A DNA stretch of 40,373 nt from an uncultured Acetatifactor sp. (GTDB taxonomy: Bacteria > Bacillota > Clostridia > Lachnospirales > Lachnospiraceae). A model generated the notes under the pieces. That model saw only the letters and a list, made by a program, of their open reading frames with translations. It was not told the DNA's origin and did no database searches. Location of the stretch: assembly GCA_947586055.1 (NCBI GenBank), contig CANPXL010000027.1, positions 1 to 40,373 of the forward strand, written 5' to 3'. The position numbers and the translations under genes are program-made. Below, one piece after another: positions 9,757-18,775 of this stretch. Positions within the stretch are counted from its first letter, which is position 1, and each line of letters opens with the position of its first letter.

Positions 9757-10419
9757 TTAGCCTCCAACGCCTGTTTTCTTCCCGACGGCCCCTTCGTCCG
9801 TCCTGACAAACTCCTTCAGTCTCTCATCGACCTGCCTGTAACTTTCCTCCACAGAGCCGCTGTTGTCGATGACAAAATCACAGTTTTCCCAAAAAATCTT
9901 CTCCTGCAGCTGACTGGCCATGATCCGCGCCGTCTTCTCCGCGCTGTAGCCGCGCCCCTCCTTCAGTCTGCGGATGCGCGCCGCCTCGTCCGCATACACA
10001 TACCACATCTCGTCTACCAGCGCGCCATAGCCGCCCTCGATCAGCAGCGCGGCCTCCACAAAAAACAGCTCCGTCTCTCCCAGGGCTCTCGCCTTCTCCA
10101 GACGGTCCAGAAGAAAAACCTTCACCGCCGGATGGACGATGGCGTTTACCTTCTCCAGCAGCCTTGTATCCATAAATATTCCGGCGGACATCCTCTTTCT
10201 GTCGATCCTGCCGTCCGGCCCCAGAATCTTTTCCCCAAGAAGCGCCACAAGGGGCGCAAAGCAGGGAGACCCCGGCTCCTGAAGTTCTTCCGCTACCCTG
10301 TCCGCGAGATAGATCTCACATTTGTAGTGCTTTGCGATGTAATTTAAGATTTCCGTCTTCCCGGCTCCAACGCCGCCTGTAATGCCGATGAATCTCATAC
10401 CGGCGCCCGTCCCTTTCAC
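9757..10419 (-). CDS. coaE: Dephospho-CoA kinase
   Basis: CoaE phosphorylates dephospho-CoA in the last step of coenzyme A synthesis. The Walker A motif GITGGVGAGKTEIL is at the N-terminus, and the lid and substrate region follow (ADRVAEELQEPGSP, IVHPAV). The length of about 220 aa is normal. The longest frame begins with GTG at 10419 and overlaps the polA stop by 4 bp (GTGA), with GAGG 5 nt upstream. An ATG at 10398 would give the more typical MRFIGITGG start, so the exact start is unsure. It is translationally coupled to polA, a frequent pairing in Firmicutes. Confidence 0.95.
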   Translation of the reverse strand: MKGTGAGMRFIGITGGVGAGKTEILNYIAKHYKCEIYLADRVAEELQEPGSPCFAPLVALLGEKILGPDGRIDRKRMSAGIFMDTRLLEKVNAIVHPAVKVFLLDRLEKARALGETELFFVEAALLIEGGYGALVDEMWYVYADEAARIRRLKEGRGYSAEKTARIMASQLQEKIFWENCDFVIDNSGSVEESYRQVDERLKEFVRTDEGAVGKKTGVGG

Positions 10420-13106
10420 TTTGCCTCGTACCAGTTCTCCCCTGTGTGAAGATCCACCTCCAGCGTGACTGCCAGATCGGCGGCCCCCTTCATGTTCCCG
10501 GTCAGGATCTCTCTCACCTGCTCTTCCTCCGAACGAAGCGTCTCGATCACAAGCTCGTCATGAACCTGCAGAATCAGCCGGGATTTCAGCCCCCTTTCCC
10601 GCAGAGCGTTCCATACCCGTATCATCGCGATCTTGATGATATCCGCCGCCGTTCCCTGGATCGGCGAGTTCATCGCCACCCGTTCGCCGAAAGAGCGCTG
10701 CATGAAGTTGGAAGACTTTAACTCCGGAATGGGCCTGCGCCTGCCGAACATGGTGGTGACATACCCCTTCTCTTTGGCCGTCTCCACAAGATCGTCCAGA
10801 AATTCCTTTACCTTCGGATACGTGGCAAAATACTGTTCAATGTACGCCGCGGCCTCCTTCCGGCTGATGCTCAGATCCTGACTCAGCCCGAAAGAGCTGA
10901 TCCCGTATACGATACCGAAGTTCACGGCCTTGGCATTGCGCCTCTGCAGATCCGTCACCTGTTCCAGCGGCGTGTGAAAAACTTTGGAAGCCGTGATCCG
11001 GTGAATGTCCTGATCCGTGCGGTAGGCCTCGATCAGCTGTTCGTCGCCCGACATATGAGCCAGCACTCTGAGCTCGATCTGGGAATAATCCGCATCCATG
11101 AACTCATAACCGTCCCGGGGGACAAACACCTTTCTGATCCGCCTTCCCAGCTCCATGCGCATGGGGATGTTCTGCAGATTCGGTTCCGTGGAGCTGATGC
11201 GCCCCGTGGCGGTGATGGTCTGGTTAAAACTGGTGTGAATCCTGTTGTCGCTTCCGATGAAGGCCGCCAGCCCGTCCGCGTAAGTGGATTTTAATTTCAC
11301 AAGGCCCCGGTACTCCAGGATATCCTTTACGATGGGCTGTTCCTCCGCCATTCCCTCCAGCACATCCGCGGCTGTGGAATATCCCGTCTTTGTCTTCTTC
11401 CCGCCGGGAAGCTTCATCTTCCCGAAAAGGATCTCCCCGAGCTGTTTCGGGGAATTGATATTGAACTCTTCCTCCGCCTGTTCGTGGATCGCGCGCTCCA
11501 GTTCCTGTATCCGCCCTGTCAGAGCCTCGCCGTACGCCTTCAGCTCCGCCCTTCGCACCTCCACGCCTTCTTTTTCCATGTCGTAGAGCACAAGAGACAG
11601 CGGCATCTCGATCTCCCGCATCAGGCGGTCCATTCCCGCCTCCCCAAGCTTTCTGGCCAGAACCGGCGCGGAAGCGGCGGCCACCCAGGCGCTGTAACAG
11701 CAGTATTCCGCAAAGCCCTCCGGGGCTTCCGAAGCCGCCCTGCGCAGGCTTCTCTTTCCCAGAAGCTCCGCCCTTCCGGGGATCACAAGCCCCAAGTGTT
11801 CGGAGGCAACCGACTCCGGATCGTAGTCGCTCTTTAACGGGTTCAGCAGATACGCCGCGATCAGGACATCGAAATACCGTTCCGTCGTCTCCCGGCCCAG
11901 AAACCCATACTGGGGTTTGATATCAAAAAACGCTGGGAACGTCCTTCCGGAAAGCTCGCAAAACGCCTCCCGCAGCGCTTCTTCCTCGCCGCTGTCGCCG
12001 GCCGGCTCAAACAGAGAAAGCTGCTCTTCCTCCTGTATCCTGACAGGATAAAAGTATGTCTCCCCGTCCTCGCCGCACAAAGCGGCGCCATACAGCCTGT
12101 CCCCTTCCACAGCGAGACAGACGCCGATATGTTCGCCGTCTTTTCTTTCCTTCATCCGGTCGAAAAATTCACGCAGCGACCGGCAGTTTTTGAAATGTTC
12201 TGCCGTTTCTCTGCCATGATTCCCTGCGGCGTCCTTTTCAAACCGGGAAAGTAAGCTTTTAAACGCAAGCTGCTTGAACAGTTCATAGGCCTGCGGCGTA
12301 TAGAACCCCTCCGCTTTTGCCGTCTCGTAATCGAGACTGACGTCGCTGTCCGTTTTGATGGTCGCCAGCACCTTGCTCAGATCCGCCAGCTCCCGGTTTT
12401 CCCGGAGAGACTCCCTGATGCTCTTTTTCGGGATCTCTTCCAGACAGGCGTAAATATTCTCCAGCGAACCGTACTGTACCATCAAATCCGCCGCGGTCTT
12501 CTCCCCGATCTTCGGAACGCCCGGGATATTGTCGGAAGCGTCTCCCATCAGCGCTTTCAGATCAATAAACTGCTCCGGGGTTACCCGATATACCCGCTCC
12601 ACATCTTCCGGATAATAGTCCTCGATCTCCGTCCGTCCCTGTTTTGTCTTCGGGATGCGGATCTTGATGTTCCTGTCGGCAATCTGCAGCAGATCTCTGT
12701 CGCCGGAGACCAGCGAGACCCGGATCCCTTCCGCAGCCGCCTTCTTTGCCAGCGTCCCAAGGATATCGTCCGCCTCCAGACCGGCCTTTTCCACGATCAC
12801 GATATTCATGGCCCGCAGCACATCCTTCATAACCGGGACCTGCTCCCGAAGCTCCTGCGGCATGGGCTTCCGCGTCCCTTTATAATCCGCATAGATCTCA
12901 TGGCGGAAGGTGGGCGCATGAACGTCAAACGCCACCGCCAGATAATCCGGTTCTTCTTCCTCCAGAATTTTAAAAAGGATGTTCAGAAAGCCTAAAATCG
13001 CGTTCGTATGAAGTCCCTGGGCATTGCTTAAGTCCGGTACGCCGTAAAACGCCCGGTTCAGTATGCTGTGCCCGTCTATTAAAACAAGTTTCCTGTCATT
13101 CCCCAT
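10416..13106 (-). CDS. polA: DNA polymerase I
   Basis: This 896-aa protein serves repair and Okazaki fragment processing. An N-terminal 5'-3' exonuclease (about residues 1-290) shows LIDGHSILNRAFYG, GLEADDILGTLA and LMGDASDNIPGVPKIGEKTA. The middle domain is the 3'-5' exonuclease fold, but its catalytic DxE motif is absent (HIGVCLAVEGD at that place), so proofreading is probably lost, as in Bacillus and Thermus enzymes. The polymerase domain has motif A (DADYSQIELRVLAH), motif B (RRNAKAVNFGIVYG) and motif C (VHDELVIE). AAGG lies upstream of the ATG. It is the second gene of the run that starts at 13474. Confidence 0.98.
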   Translation of the reverse strand: MGNDRKLVLIDGHSILNRAFYGVPDLSNAQGLHTNAILGFLNILFKILEEEEPDYLAVAFDVHAPTFRHEIYADYKGTRKPMPQELREQVPVMKDVLRAMNIVIVEKAGLEADDILGTLAKKAAAEGIRVSLVSGDRDLLQIADRNIKIRIPKTKQGRTEIEDYYPEDVERVYRVTPEQFIDLKALMGDASDNIPGVPKIGEKTAADLMVQYGSLENIYACLEEIPKKSIRESLRENRELADLSKVLATIKTDSDVSLDYETAKAEGFYTPQAYELFKQLAFKSLLSRFEKDAAGNHGRETAEHFKNCRSLREFFDRMKERKDGEHIGVCLAVEGDRLYGAALCGEDGETYFYPVRIQEEEQLSLFEPAGDSGEEEALREAFCELSGRTFPAFFDIKPQYGFLGRETTERYFDVLIAAYLLNPLKSDYDPESVASEHLGLVIPGRAELLGKRSLRRAASEAPEGFAEYCCYSAWVAAASAPVLARKLGEAGMDRLMREIEMPLSLVLYDMEKEGVEVRRAELKAYGEALTGRIQELERAIHEQAEEEFNINSPKQLGEILFGKMKLPGGKKTKTGYSTAADVLEGMAEEQPIVKDILEYRGLVKLKSTYADGLAAFIGSDNRIHTSFNQTITATGRISSTEPNLQNIPMRMELGRRIRKVFVPRDGYEFMDADYSQIELRVLAHMSGDEQLIEAYRTDQDIHRITASKVFHTPLEQVTDLQRRNAKAVNFGIVYGISSFGLSQDLSISRKEAAAYIEQYFATYPKVKEFLDDLVETAKEKGYVTTMFGRRRPIPELKSSNFMQRSFGERVAMNSPIQGTAADIIKIAMIRVWNALRERGLKSRLILQVHDELVIETLRSEEEQVREILTGNMKGAADLAVTLEVDLHTGENWYEAK

Positions 13107-13153
13107 GTTTTTCTACCGCCTTCTGTCTCCGTTCGGGCCGTGCGCCTTCCTTC

Positions 13154-13474
13154 TCAGATCAGAATCCAGATAAAGCAGGCAGCCAGAAAACCCGCCGCGG
13201 CAACCTCCAAAAAAAGACCTGCCCTCAGAAAAGTATCATGAACCCGCACACGTCTTTTTGATTCCTCCAAACGCTGCCGCAACTCTTTCTGAAGGTCAAA
13301 GGCGTCGCCCGCCTCCAGCCGCTGTACCCCTTCCGTCACCAGAAACTGTATGGTCAGCTCTTCCCGGCAATCCTCACAATAGTCTATATGTCCGGTGAAG
13401 CGCTTTAAATCCTGAAAATCCAGTTTTCCCGAGATGAAATCGGGAATCAGTCTCTCGAACTCCTTGCAGTCCAT
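13154..13474 (-). CDS. Small zf-HC2 (anti-sigma-like) membrane protein
   Basis: This 106-aa protein has a cytoplasmic zinc-finger HC2 motif, HIDYCEDC (H-x3-C-x2-C), and one C-terminal membrane segment (AGLFLEVAAAGFLAACFIWILI region). The layout is that of ZAS-type anti-sigma factors: N-terminal HC2 finger inside, then a membrane helix. No ECF sigma factor is next to it, so its partner is unknown; it may not regulate sigma at all. I chose the ATG at 13474 (GGAG/AGGTGG upstream, and a promoter at 13557-13585 that leaves longer starts untranscribed). It is the first gene of the polA-coaE-ftsA-like-walJ run. Confidence 0.8.
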   Translation of the reverse strand: MDCKEFERLIPDFISGKLDFQDLKRFTGHIDYCEDCREELTIQFLVTEGVQRLEAGDAFDLQKELRQRLEESKRRVRVHDTFLRAGLFLEVAAAGFLAACFIWILI

Positions 13475-13556
13475 AGCCACCTGTCTCCACGCCGTTCTCC
13501 GGCCCGCATTGCCGCTTTTTTGCTCCCCGGGGCCTGCACCTACACATTTACTTTTT

Positions 13557-13585
13557 AGTATACACATTCACAAGAGAAAATTCAA
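13557..13585 (-). promoter_or_regulatory. Promoter of the zf-HC2-polA-coaE run
   Basis: Minus strand: -35 TTGAAT (13580-13585), 17-nt spacer, -10 TATACT (13557-13562). The predicted start near 13550 gives a leader of about 75 nt. Spacing between the genes downstream to walJ is 50 bp or less. Confidence 0.78.
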
Positions 13586-13623
13586 GATTGGAAGCTTCAT
13601 TTTTTCGCGCCACGGGCACAAAC

Positions 13624-13662
13624 AAAAAAGGCCTTCTCCGGCGCGGAAACGGCGGAAAGGCC
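13624..13662 (-). terminator. Terminator of the ABC/two-component operon
   Basis: Minus strand: GGCCTT and AAGGCC arms (13657-13662 with 13630-13635), an inner GC-rich stem and then six Ts (13629-13624). It follows the histidine kinase stop by about 30 bp. It closely resembles the terminator part of repeat copy C at 22197-22248. Confidence 0.75.
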
Positions 13663-13691
13663 CGAAACATAAATATTCTGTCTTCTGCGGT

Positions 13692-14615
13692 TCAGGGATT
13701 CCGACCGCATTGCATAACGGATTCCCCGGCCGGCAGCTCCACCGTGACCGTAAACATCCCGTCACGGCTCCGGGCGCTGATCCTGCCTCCGAGCTGATGG
13801 GTAAACTGTCTGGCAATGGCAAGCCCGAGACCGGTGTTGCCCCTGCTGCGGGAGATGTCCGTGGTATAAAACTCGTCGAAAAGATGCGTCACATCCATAT
13901 TTTCCTCTCCCGCCGCATTGCTGAAACGGATCCTGATCCCGTCCGAACTGCTTAAATCGACAAAAAGGCTGCCTTCCCCGTGCTTTAATCCGTTGCCGAT
14001 CAGATTTTCAAAAACCCGCATCAGCATGTTCCGGTTGGAAGATACCATGCATTTTGTCCCGTCCTTCTCAAACAGGATCCTTCTCCCGCGCTCACAGTAG
14101 TCGTCATAGTAGTGCGCAATGGCTTCCTCCAGCAGCGCCGTCAGATTAAGCGGCTCCATCTCCGGCTTATGGTCCCCGGTAATGCTCTTTGAAAACTCAA
14201 AAAAGGAATTGATCAGTTCCTCCAGCCGGAGCAGCCTTTGCTCCACGATCGCCAGTTCCCGCGCCTGCTCCTCCCGGGAAATCTCCCTCTCCCGAAGCAG
14301 GCCCACATATCCCATGGCCGACGTCAGCGGGGTGCGCAGATCATGGGAAATATTCGTGATCATCATCTCCAGGTCATGTCTCTTTTTCCGGTACGCGATC
14401 CCCTCCCTGCGCATTTTCTCCAATACGCCGTTTACCGCATCGATCAGTTCCCTGTCGGCGCCGCCCGCTCCCACGGTATGGACAAGTTCATTTGTGTCCT
14501 GATCCACGATCTCCCGGATCTGTCTGGAAATATGCTTCATTTCAGAGCGGTGAAACAGCAAAAGGAACAGCAAAACTGCCGCAGCAAGCGCCAATATTCC
14601 GATCACAACCGCCAT
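13692..14615 (-). CDS. Sensor histidine kinase of the ABC-linked two-component system
   Basis: This 307-aa kinase has one N-terminal membrane helix (about 2-21) and no sizeable external domain. The HisKA domain holds the phosphorylated histidine at about residue 91 (ITNISHDLRTPLT). The HATPase domain has an N-box VFENLIGNGLKHG and a G-box TGLGLAIARQF. Kinases without a sensor domain often read the state of a partner ABC transporter. I chose the ATG at 14615 because AAAGGAGG lies 9 nt upstream. It is the last gene in the order regulator, ATPase, permease, kinase. Confidence 0.9.
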   Translation of the reverse strand: MAVVIGILALAAAVLLFLLLFHRSEMKHISRQIREIVDQDTNELVHTVGAGGADRELIDAVNGVLEKMRREGIAYRKKRHDLEMMITNISHDLRTPLTSAMGYVGLLREREISREEQARELAIVEQRLLRLEELINSFFEFSKSITGDHKPEMEPLNLTALLEEAIAHYYDDYCERGRRILFEKDGTKCMVSSNRNMLMRVFENLIGNGLKHGEGSLFVDLSSSDGIRIRFSNAAGEENMDVTHLFDEFYTTDISRSRGNTGLGLAIARQFTHQLGGRISARSRDGMFTVTVELPAGESVMQCGRNP

Positions 14616-14644
14616 TTTGCCGTTCCTCCTTTTTCTTGCTCTTT

Positions 14645-15493
14645 TTACCTGATCTCCGCCCTGCGGAACGAAAACCACCCTGCCGCGCCAAACAGCAGCA
14701 CAATTCCCCCGCACACCGCGCAGCTTTGCAGCGTATAGGACAGGGTGGGATCCATGGCCAGTCTGGCGATCATCGTCTGCAGTTCATAGTGCATCACTTC
14801 CTCCGGCAGTTTCAGCGCCATGCGCAGAAAATTCAGAAGCATCTGCACGATCATCACAAAAGGGATCCCCACCGCGTTAAAGACTGCCATCCTCTTAAGC
14901 AGGAAGGCAAGTCCGGTCAGGATTCCCGCCATCGCCAGCACCGGCGGAAGCTGCAGCAGCGTAATCCGCGTCACGCTCCCGAGATCCGACGCCAGATTCC
15001 CGCCGTTGAACAGTCGATTCCCGAAATACATCACATAAGTATTCAGAAAATGCAGTATGACGCAGACAAGCATTACAAAGACAACTTTTGAGACAAAATA
15101 CTTTTTCCTGCTGATGGCGGAAGAAAGGGTATTCTTCGCACAGCTACCGGAAAAATCAGCCGCCACAGCCACAGCCGCCACAACAAGAAAAACATAATAC
15201 AGATTCATATTGCTGGCAAGGATATCTCTGTCCAGACTGTAGCCGGTCACTTTCAGCCTCAATTTCCTGTAATCTTTCATGCTGAGCGCTCTCAGCTGCT
15301 CATAATCCATCTGGGACAGTTCACTGCTCATTTCGGCTTGCTGCCCGACGTCCACCGATAAATGTATTCCCAGACTGCCCGGCTCTACCGTATAAATGTC
15401 AAGAGCCAGCATTACCAGTATCAGAATTACGGCAAAATAAATCGCCTTGCTTCTCACTGTTCTGTAAAAATCCGCTTTTATCATATTCAACAT
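14645..15493 (-). CDS. ABC-2 type permease subunit
   Basis: This 282-aa protein has about six membrane helices (around 15-33, 95-115, 135-165, 190-215, 220-240 and 255-275). There is a polar external loop between the first two, typical of ABC-2 permeases of the lantibiotic-immunity/bacitracin-export kind. GGAGG precedes the ATG. The ATPase gene lies 44 bp upstream and the kinase 29 bp downstream. The transported compound is unknown; peptide-antibiotic resistance is a reasonable guess from the gene order alone. Confidence 0.85.
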   Translation of the reverse strand: MLNMIKADFYRTVRSKAIYFAVILILVMLALDIYTVEPGSLGIHLSVDVGQQAEMSSELSQMDYEQLRALSMKDYRKLRLKVTGYSLDRDILASNMNLYYVFLVVAAVAVAADFSGSCAKNTLSSAISRKKYFVSKVVFVMLVCVILHFLNTYVMYFGNRLFNGGNLASDLGSVTRITLLQLPPVLAMAGILTGLAFLLKRMAVFNAVGIPFVMIVQMLLNFLRMALKLPEEVMHYELQTMIARLAMDPTLSYTLQSCAVCGGIVLLFGAAGWFSFRRAEIR

Positions 15494-15537
15494 AACGTTA
15501 CCTCCAAATCCTTTCCAAAGTCATTCCGCGCGTTCCG

Positions 15538-16452
15538 TTATTGCTCTCTGCCGTCCACAAGAGAAGTAAAATAATCCTCCAGTGAAATGCCTGTCTCAAA
15601 CACCGCCGACACATCAACGCCGCCCTCCATCAGCAGACGGTTCAGCCGTTCCGGCCGGATCGCTTCGTCATACACCCGAAGTTCTTTCCCGTCAATGACC
15701 TTATAATCTGAGATTCCGTTTTGTTCCAATATGACCGCGGCCTGCTTCAGATCGCCCACGTGAACCGCAAGGCAGCGCATGCACGCCAGATCCAGTTCCT
15801 CCTTTGTTAATTCCTTCAGCACTCTCCCCCTGTCAAGAATCAAAAAACGGTTTGCCGTCATGTAAAGCTCCGAAAGAATGTGGCTGGAGATCAGAAAGGT
15901 AATTTCCTCTTCGGCGTTCAGACGCTGAAACGTATCCCGAAGTTCCCTGATGCCGATGGGATCCAGCCCGTTGATCGGCTCGTCGAGAATCACAAAATCA
16001 GGATGATCCATCAGCGCAAGGGCAATGCCGAGACGCTGCTTCATTCCCAGAGATAATTTGCGGAATTTTTTATTCCCCACATCGCTTAAATTCACCAGCT
16101 CCAGCGCCCTGTCAATCTGCCGCCTGTCGGCGATCCCCTTTTGAATCGCGTAATATTGCAAATTCTGTCGGGCCGTAAGTCCGCCGAAGAAGGCGGGATT
16201 TTCAATCAGGCACCCGATTCTCCTTTTTTCATCTCCCAGCGCTTCCCCGGGCCTTTGGAAAAGTTCAAACTCCCCGCCGGACTTTTCCGCAAGACCTGTG
16301 ATGATTTTCATGATCGTTGTCTTGCCCGCGCCGTTTCTTCCTATTAACCCGCAAATGTCACCCTTATAAACTGCCAGATCCACATTGTCAAGCGCCCGAA
16401 AAGAGCCGTAGCTCTTGGAAAGACGCCGTGCCTGCAATACCGTTTCCCGCAT
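15538..16452 (-). CDS. ABC transporter ATP-binding subunit
   Basis: This 304-aa ATPase has Walker A IGRNGAGKTTIMKI, Q-loop region CLIENPAFFGG, signature KLSLGMKQRLGIA and Walker B FVILDEPINGLDP. The H-loop follows in LISSHILSEL. The C-terminal extension of about 80 residues is usual for BcrA/drug-export type ATPases. GGGAGG lies 6 nt upstream of the ATG. It has its own promoter with a candidate operator (16488-16542), and it partners the permease just downstream. Confidence 0.93.
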   Translation of the reverse strand: MRETVLQARRLSKSYGSFRALDNVDLAVYKGDICGLIGRNGAGKTTIMKIITGLAEKSGGEFELFQRPGEALGDEKRRIGCLIENPAFFGGLTARQNLQYYAIQKGIADRRQIDRALELVNLSDVGNKKFRKLSLGMKQRLGIALALMDHPDFVILDEPINGLDPIGIRELRDTFQRLNAEEEITFLISSHILSELYMTANRFLILDRGRVLKELTKEELDLACMRCLAVHVGDLKQAAVILEQNGISDYKVIDGKELRVYDEAIRPERLNRLLMEGGVDVSAVFETGISLEDYFTSLVDGREQ

Positions 16453-16487
16453 ATAAAACCTCCCGTTTGTTTGTTGTCGATAAGCTT

Positions 16488-16542
16488 ATTATAAAAGGGA
16501 GGTCTGAAAAAACTCTTAACGAATGTCTTAAAAAAGGCTTAA
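16488..16542 (-). promoter_or_regulatory. Transporter promoter with three TTAAG direct repeats
   Basis: Minus strand: -10 TATAAT at 16488-16493, while the -35 position (16511-16516) reads AGAGTT, a poor match. Three TTAAG boxes lie at 16538-16542, 16527-16531 and 16515-16519, spaced 11 and 12 bp apart. The last box overlaps the -35. The layout fits activation by an OmpR-type regulator, most simply the one encoded just upstream. The boxes overlap the end of that gene. Confidence 0.55.
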
Positions 16543-17252
16543 TTCCCCTCTTCTTTTTTCAGCCGATACCCAATCCCCCATACCGTTTCGATGTATTCGG
16601 CCTGCGGGCTGCATTCCTTCAGTTTTTTCCGCAGTTTACTGATATGTACATTTAAGGTATTGTCGTCCGCGGAATTTTCATCATCCCACACACGGTCGTA
16701 AATCATGCTTTTCGTACAGGTCCGACCGGAATTTTCCACAAGGAGACACAAAAGGTCAAATTCATGTCGGGAAAGCTCCATCTGCCTGCCCGCGCATCTT
16801 GCGGTGAAATCACTCCTGTCGATCTCAATGTCGCGGAAGGCAAGGCGTCCGGAGAGTTCACCCACGCCTCTGCCGTCGCGCAGCCGGGCCTCGATTCTTG
16901 CGATCAGTTCCTCATTGTGAAACGGCTTGGTCACATAATCGTCCGCTCCCAGCGCAAACAGATCCACCTTTTTGCTCACATCGCATACCGCGCTCAGCAC
17001 AATGACCGGCACGTTGTGTTTTTTCTTTAACTCCGCAATGATTTCCTCGCCGCTGCGTCCCGGAAGCATCAAATCCAGCAGCACCAGATCGACTCCCCCG
17101 CCATGGACCAGCACGCCCTCCGTTCCCGAATACGCGCTGACCACAGCATACCCGTGCCGCGATAAAAGGACGCTTAACATACGGTTGATCTCCGTATCGT
17201 CCTCGATGATCAAAATGCAATCATTCTTCTGCTTTGTGTCAAACCAGCTCAT
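16539..17252 (-). CDS. OmpR-family response regulator
   Basis: This 237-aa protein has a receiver domain (about 11-125) with acidic pocket IIEDD, phosphoacceptor Asp60 in LVLLDLMLPG and the conserved lysine in ADDYVTKPF. A winged-helix DNA-binding domain follows (about 140-235; LNVHISKLRKKL, VWGIGYRL). It is the first gene of the regulator-ATPase-permease-kinase operon. A candidate target is the triple TTAAG array at 16515-16542. Three bases upstream ends a coding-like stretch without a start codon (see 17256-17477). Confidence 0.95.
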   Translation of the reverse strand: MSWFDTKQKNDCILIIEDDTEINRMLSVLLSRHGYAVVSAYSGTEGVLVHGGGVDLVLLDLMLPGRSGEEIIAELKKKHNVPVIVLSAVCDVSKKVDLFALGADDYVTKPFHNEELIARIEARLRDGRGVGELSGRLAFRDIEIDRSDFTARCAGRQMELSRHEFDLLCLLVENSGRTCTKSMIYDRVWDDENSADDNTLNVHISKLRKKLKECSPQAEYIETVWGIGYRLKKEEGN

Positions 17253-17255
17253 GTT

Positions 17256-17477
17256 TCAGGCACCGATCCCCTTTCGTATCCATGAAATTTTCCGCCATAT
17301 CAGCCGCTCTTTTGCCCATTTGCTTTCACCCAAACGGATGCCGTCAACGCCCTGCTCTGTTTCAAACGAATGAGACCACAGCAGCGTAAACGGCAACTCT
17401 TTTTCAAAAATCCGAAACACCGTTTCGGATTTTCCCGCAGCATTGTGATAACAGTTCAGCCCGCCCCATTCGCACAG
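17256..17477 (-). pseudogene. Coding-like fragment without a start, upstream of the regulator
   Basis: A minus-strand frame of 73 codons runs from a TGA to a TGA and contains no ATG. It contains aromatic and charged stretches such as LPFTLLWSHSFETEQGVDG and ends 3 bp before the regulator ATG. This spacing is typical of a truncated gene. I do not recognise the family. A perfect terminator hairpin (17406-17433) lies inside its first third, so it could also be chance. Confidence 0.35.
17406..17433 (-). terminator. Terminator of the membrane XRE regulator
   Basis: A perfect 12-bp inverted repeat (17407-17418 with 17422-17433) has a 3-nt loop. It is followed on the minus strand by a run of Ts. 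It lies about 55 bp past the stop of the XRE gene. Confidence 0.85.
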
Positions 17478-17486
17478 TCACGAAAC

Positions 17487-18491
17487 CTATGATTTCTTCC
17501 GATCTGTGATCAGATTACAAACGCACATGGCGACGCCAAACAGGACCCCTGCAATCGGCCATACAACCCATGTGATCCCCCATGAATTCGTCAGGAAGCT
17601 CCATCCGAGATAAATGGCGGTCGCACTGAGCCAATAGATCGCGCTGACGTTCTTTTTGATACGGATTATTCTCTGCTCCTGAGCATTTTTAAGCGCATAG
17701 TCTCCCTCTCTCAAAAGCTTCTGCATACTTGCCCAGCGGACGCCGGCAATGATATAGAATAACGTTGCGAGCCCCACCACAAGCATTGTGACAGTCAGTG
17801 CGACGACCATGAAAAAATCATTTTCCGTGGCCATACCGGCAACAAGCGGGATCGGAGAGAGAACACACAGGCAGGTGGCGATGATATTGTATTTTACATA
17901 GGCAGCCCGATACGCCTTCTGCTTTTCCTTTACCATGCCGTCCACTCCGTACTCCGTTTCAAACGGCTCCTTGTCGATAAACTCGAAAGGGGTGTTTTTG
18001 AAACCGCAGGAGACAAAAATCGCAACGGCGGCAGCGACAAAAACAAGCAGAAAGACAAGCCCAACTCCCGCAGCCAAATCTTCGGAAACAGTATACCCCA
18101 ATATCTGTGTTTCCGATGCCGCATCTAAAAGAAACATCGGGATTAGGGCGACGATACAAAGAAAAGTGCCGACGGCAATACGTTTGGCCGCCTGCTTTCT
18201 CCATTCCAGAAATTCGTTTGCAAGGGCGAGAGAAACCCGTTTTACAGGTACGCGGTCCGTATCGTCCGCATCGTCTGTAAATTCTTCGTCCTCAATTTCG
18301 TCTTTGAGAAGATAATCTGTAGTGACTTCAAAGAGCCTGCTGAGCATCAGTATTTTTTCAAGATCAGGAACCGTCTGCGCGCCCTCCCATTTGGAAACCG
18401 CCTGTCTTGATACCTGCATTTTTTCCGCAAGTTCTTCCTGAGACCAGCCGTTCTTCTTTCGTAAATTGATAATTTTGTCTGCAAGGATCAT
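17487..18491 (-). CDS. XRE-family regulator with polytopic membrane domain
   Basis: This 334-aa protein has an N-terminal HTH_3 domain (about 5-60; [22 protein letters not shown]). An acidic linker (65-80) follows, then about six membrane helices (around 105-122, 142-160, 198-218, 222-248, 287-305 and 308-328). Such HTH-membrane fusions are common in Clostridia and may sense membrane state. GGAGG lies 7 nt upstream of the ATG. The ligand and target are unknown. It has its own terminator, so it is probably not part of the downstream operon. Confidence 0.88.
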   Translation of the reverse strand: MILADKIINLRKKNGWSQEELAEKMQVSRQAVSKWEGAQTVPDLEKILMLSRLFEVTTDYLLKDEIEDEEFTDDADDTDRVPVKRVSLALANEFLEWRKQAAKRIAVGTFLCIVALIPMFLLDAASETQILGYTVSEDLAAGVGLVFLLVFVAAAVAIFVSCGFKNTPFEFIDKEPFETEYGVDGMVKEKQKAYRAAYVKYNIIATCLCVLSPIPLVAGMATENDFFMVVALTVTMLVVGLATLFYIIAGVRWASMQKLLREGDYALKNAQEQRIIRIKKNVSAIYWLSATAIYLGWSFLTNSWGITWVVWPIAGVLFGVAMCVCNLITDRKKS

Positions 18492-18775
18492 ATTTTTTCC
18501 TCCGTCCTATTATGTTGTCGGCGGCTTTATTGCCGTCCGCAGGAAAAATCATAGCCTGCCCTGCGGTTGCCTGCCACCAACCGGCGGCTGGAAATCTGTC
18601 AACTGAGGGTTGCACTCCTTGCTACGGCGCGGCTTCTGCAAAGAAAACGCTGTTATCCATCTGTGCCCATATTCTGGGACAACCTTTGATACAATCGACA
18701 TTCTCCTTAATTTTTCGCAGTTTTATTCACGCTGGAGAACCTCCGGCTGCAAACATATAACTACAAAAGCATGTA
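18492..18775. other. Intergenic region with no supported gene
   Basis: These 284 bp separate the XRE start from the esterase stop. Short frames exist on both strands, including a 50-codon minus frame that starts near 18698. None has a convincing ribosome site or a family resemblance. The promoter of the XRE gene should lie here but I see no clear -35/-10 pair. Confidence 0.5.

Noticed and set aside
8839..10347. Long plus-strand open frame of about 500 codons
   Set aside because: It lies opposite the FtsA-like and coaE genes and has no ribosome site or family resemblance; such antisense frames are common in GC-rich genes.
13588..13955. Plus-strand frames over the kinase terminator
   Set aside because: The region is the terminator and the kinase 3' end on the minus strand; the protein-like look comes from the repeat-related sequence.
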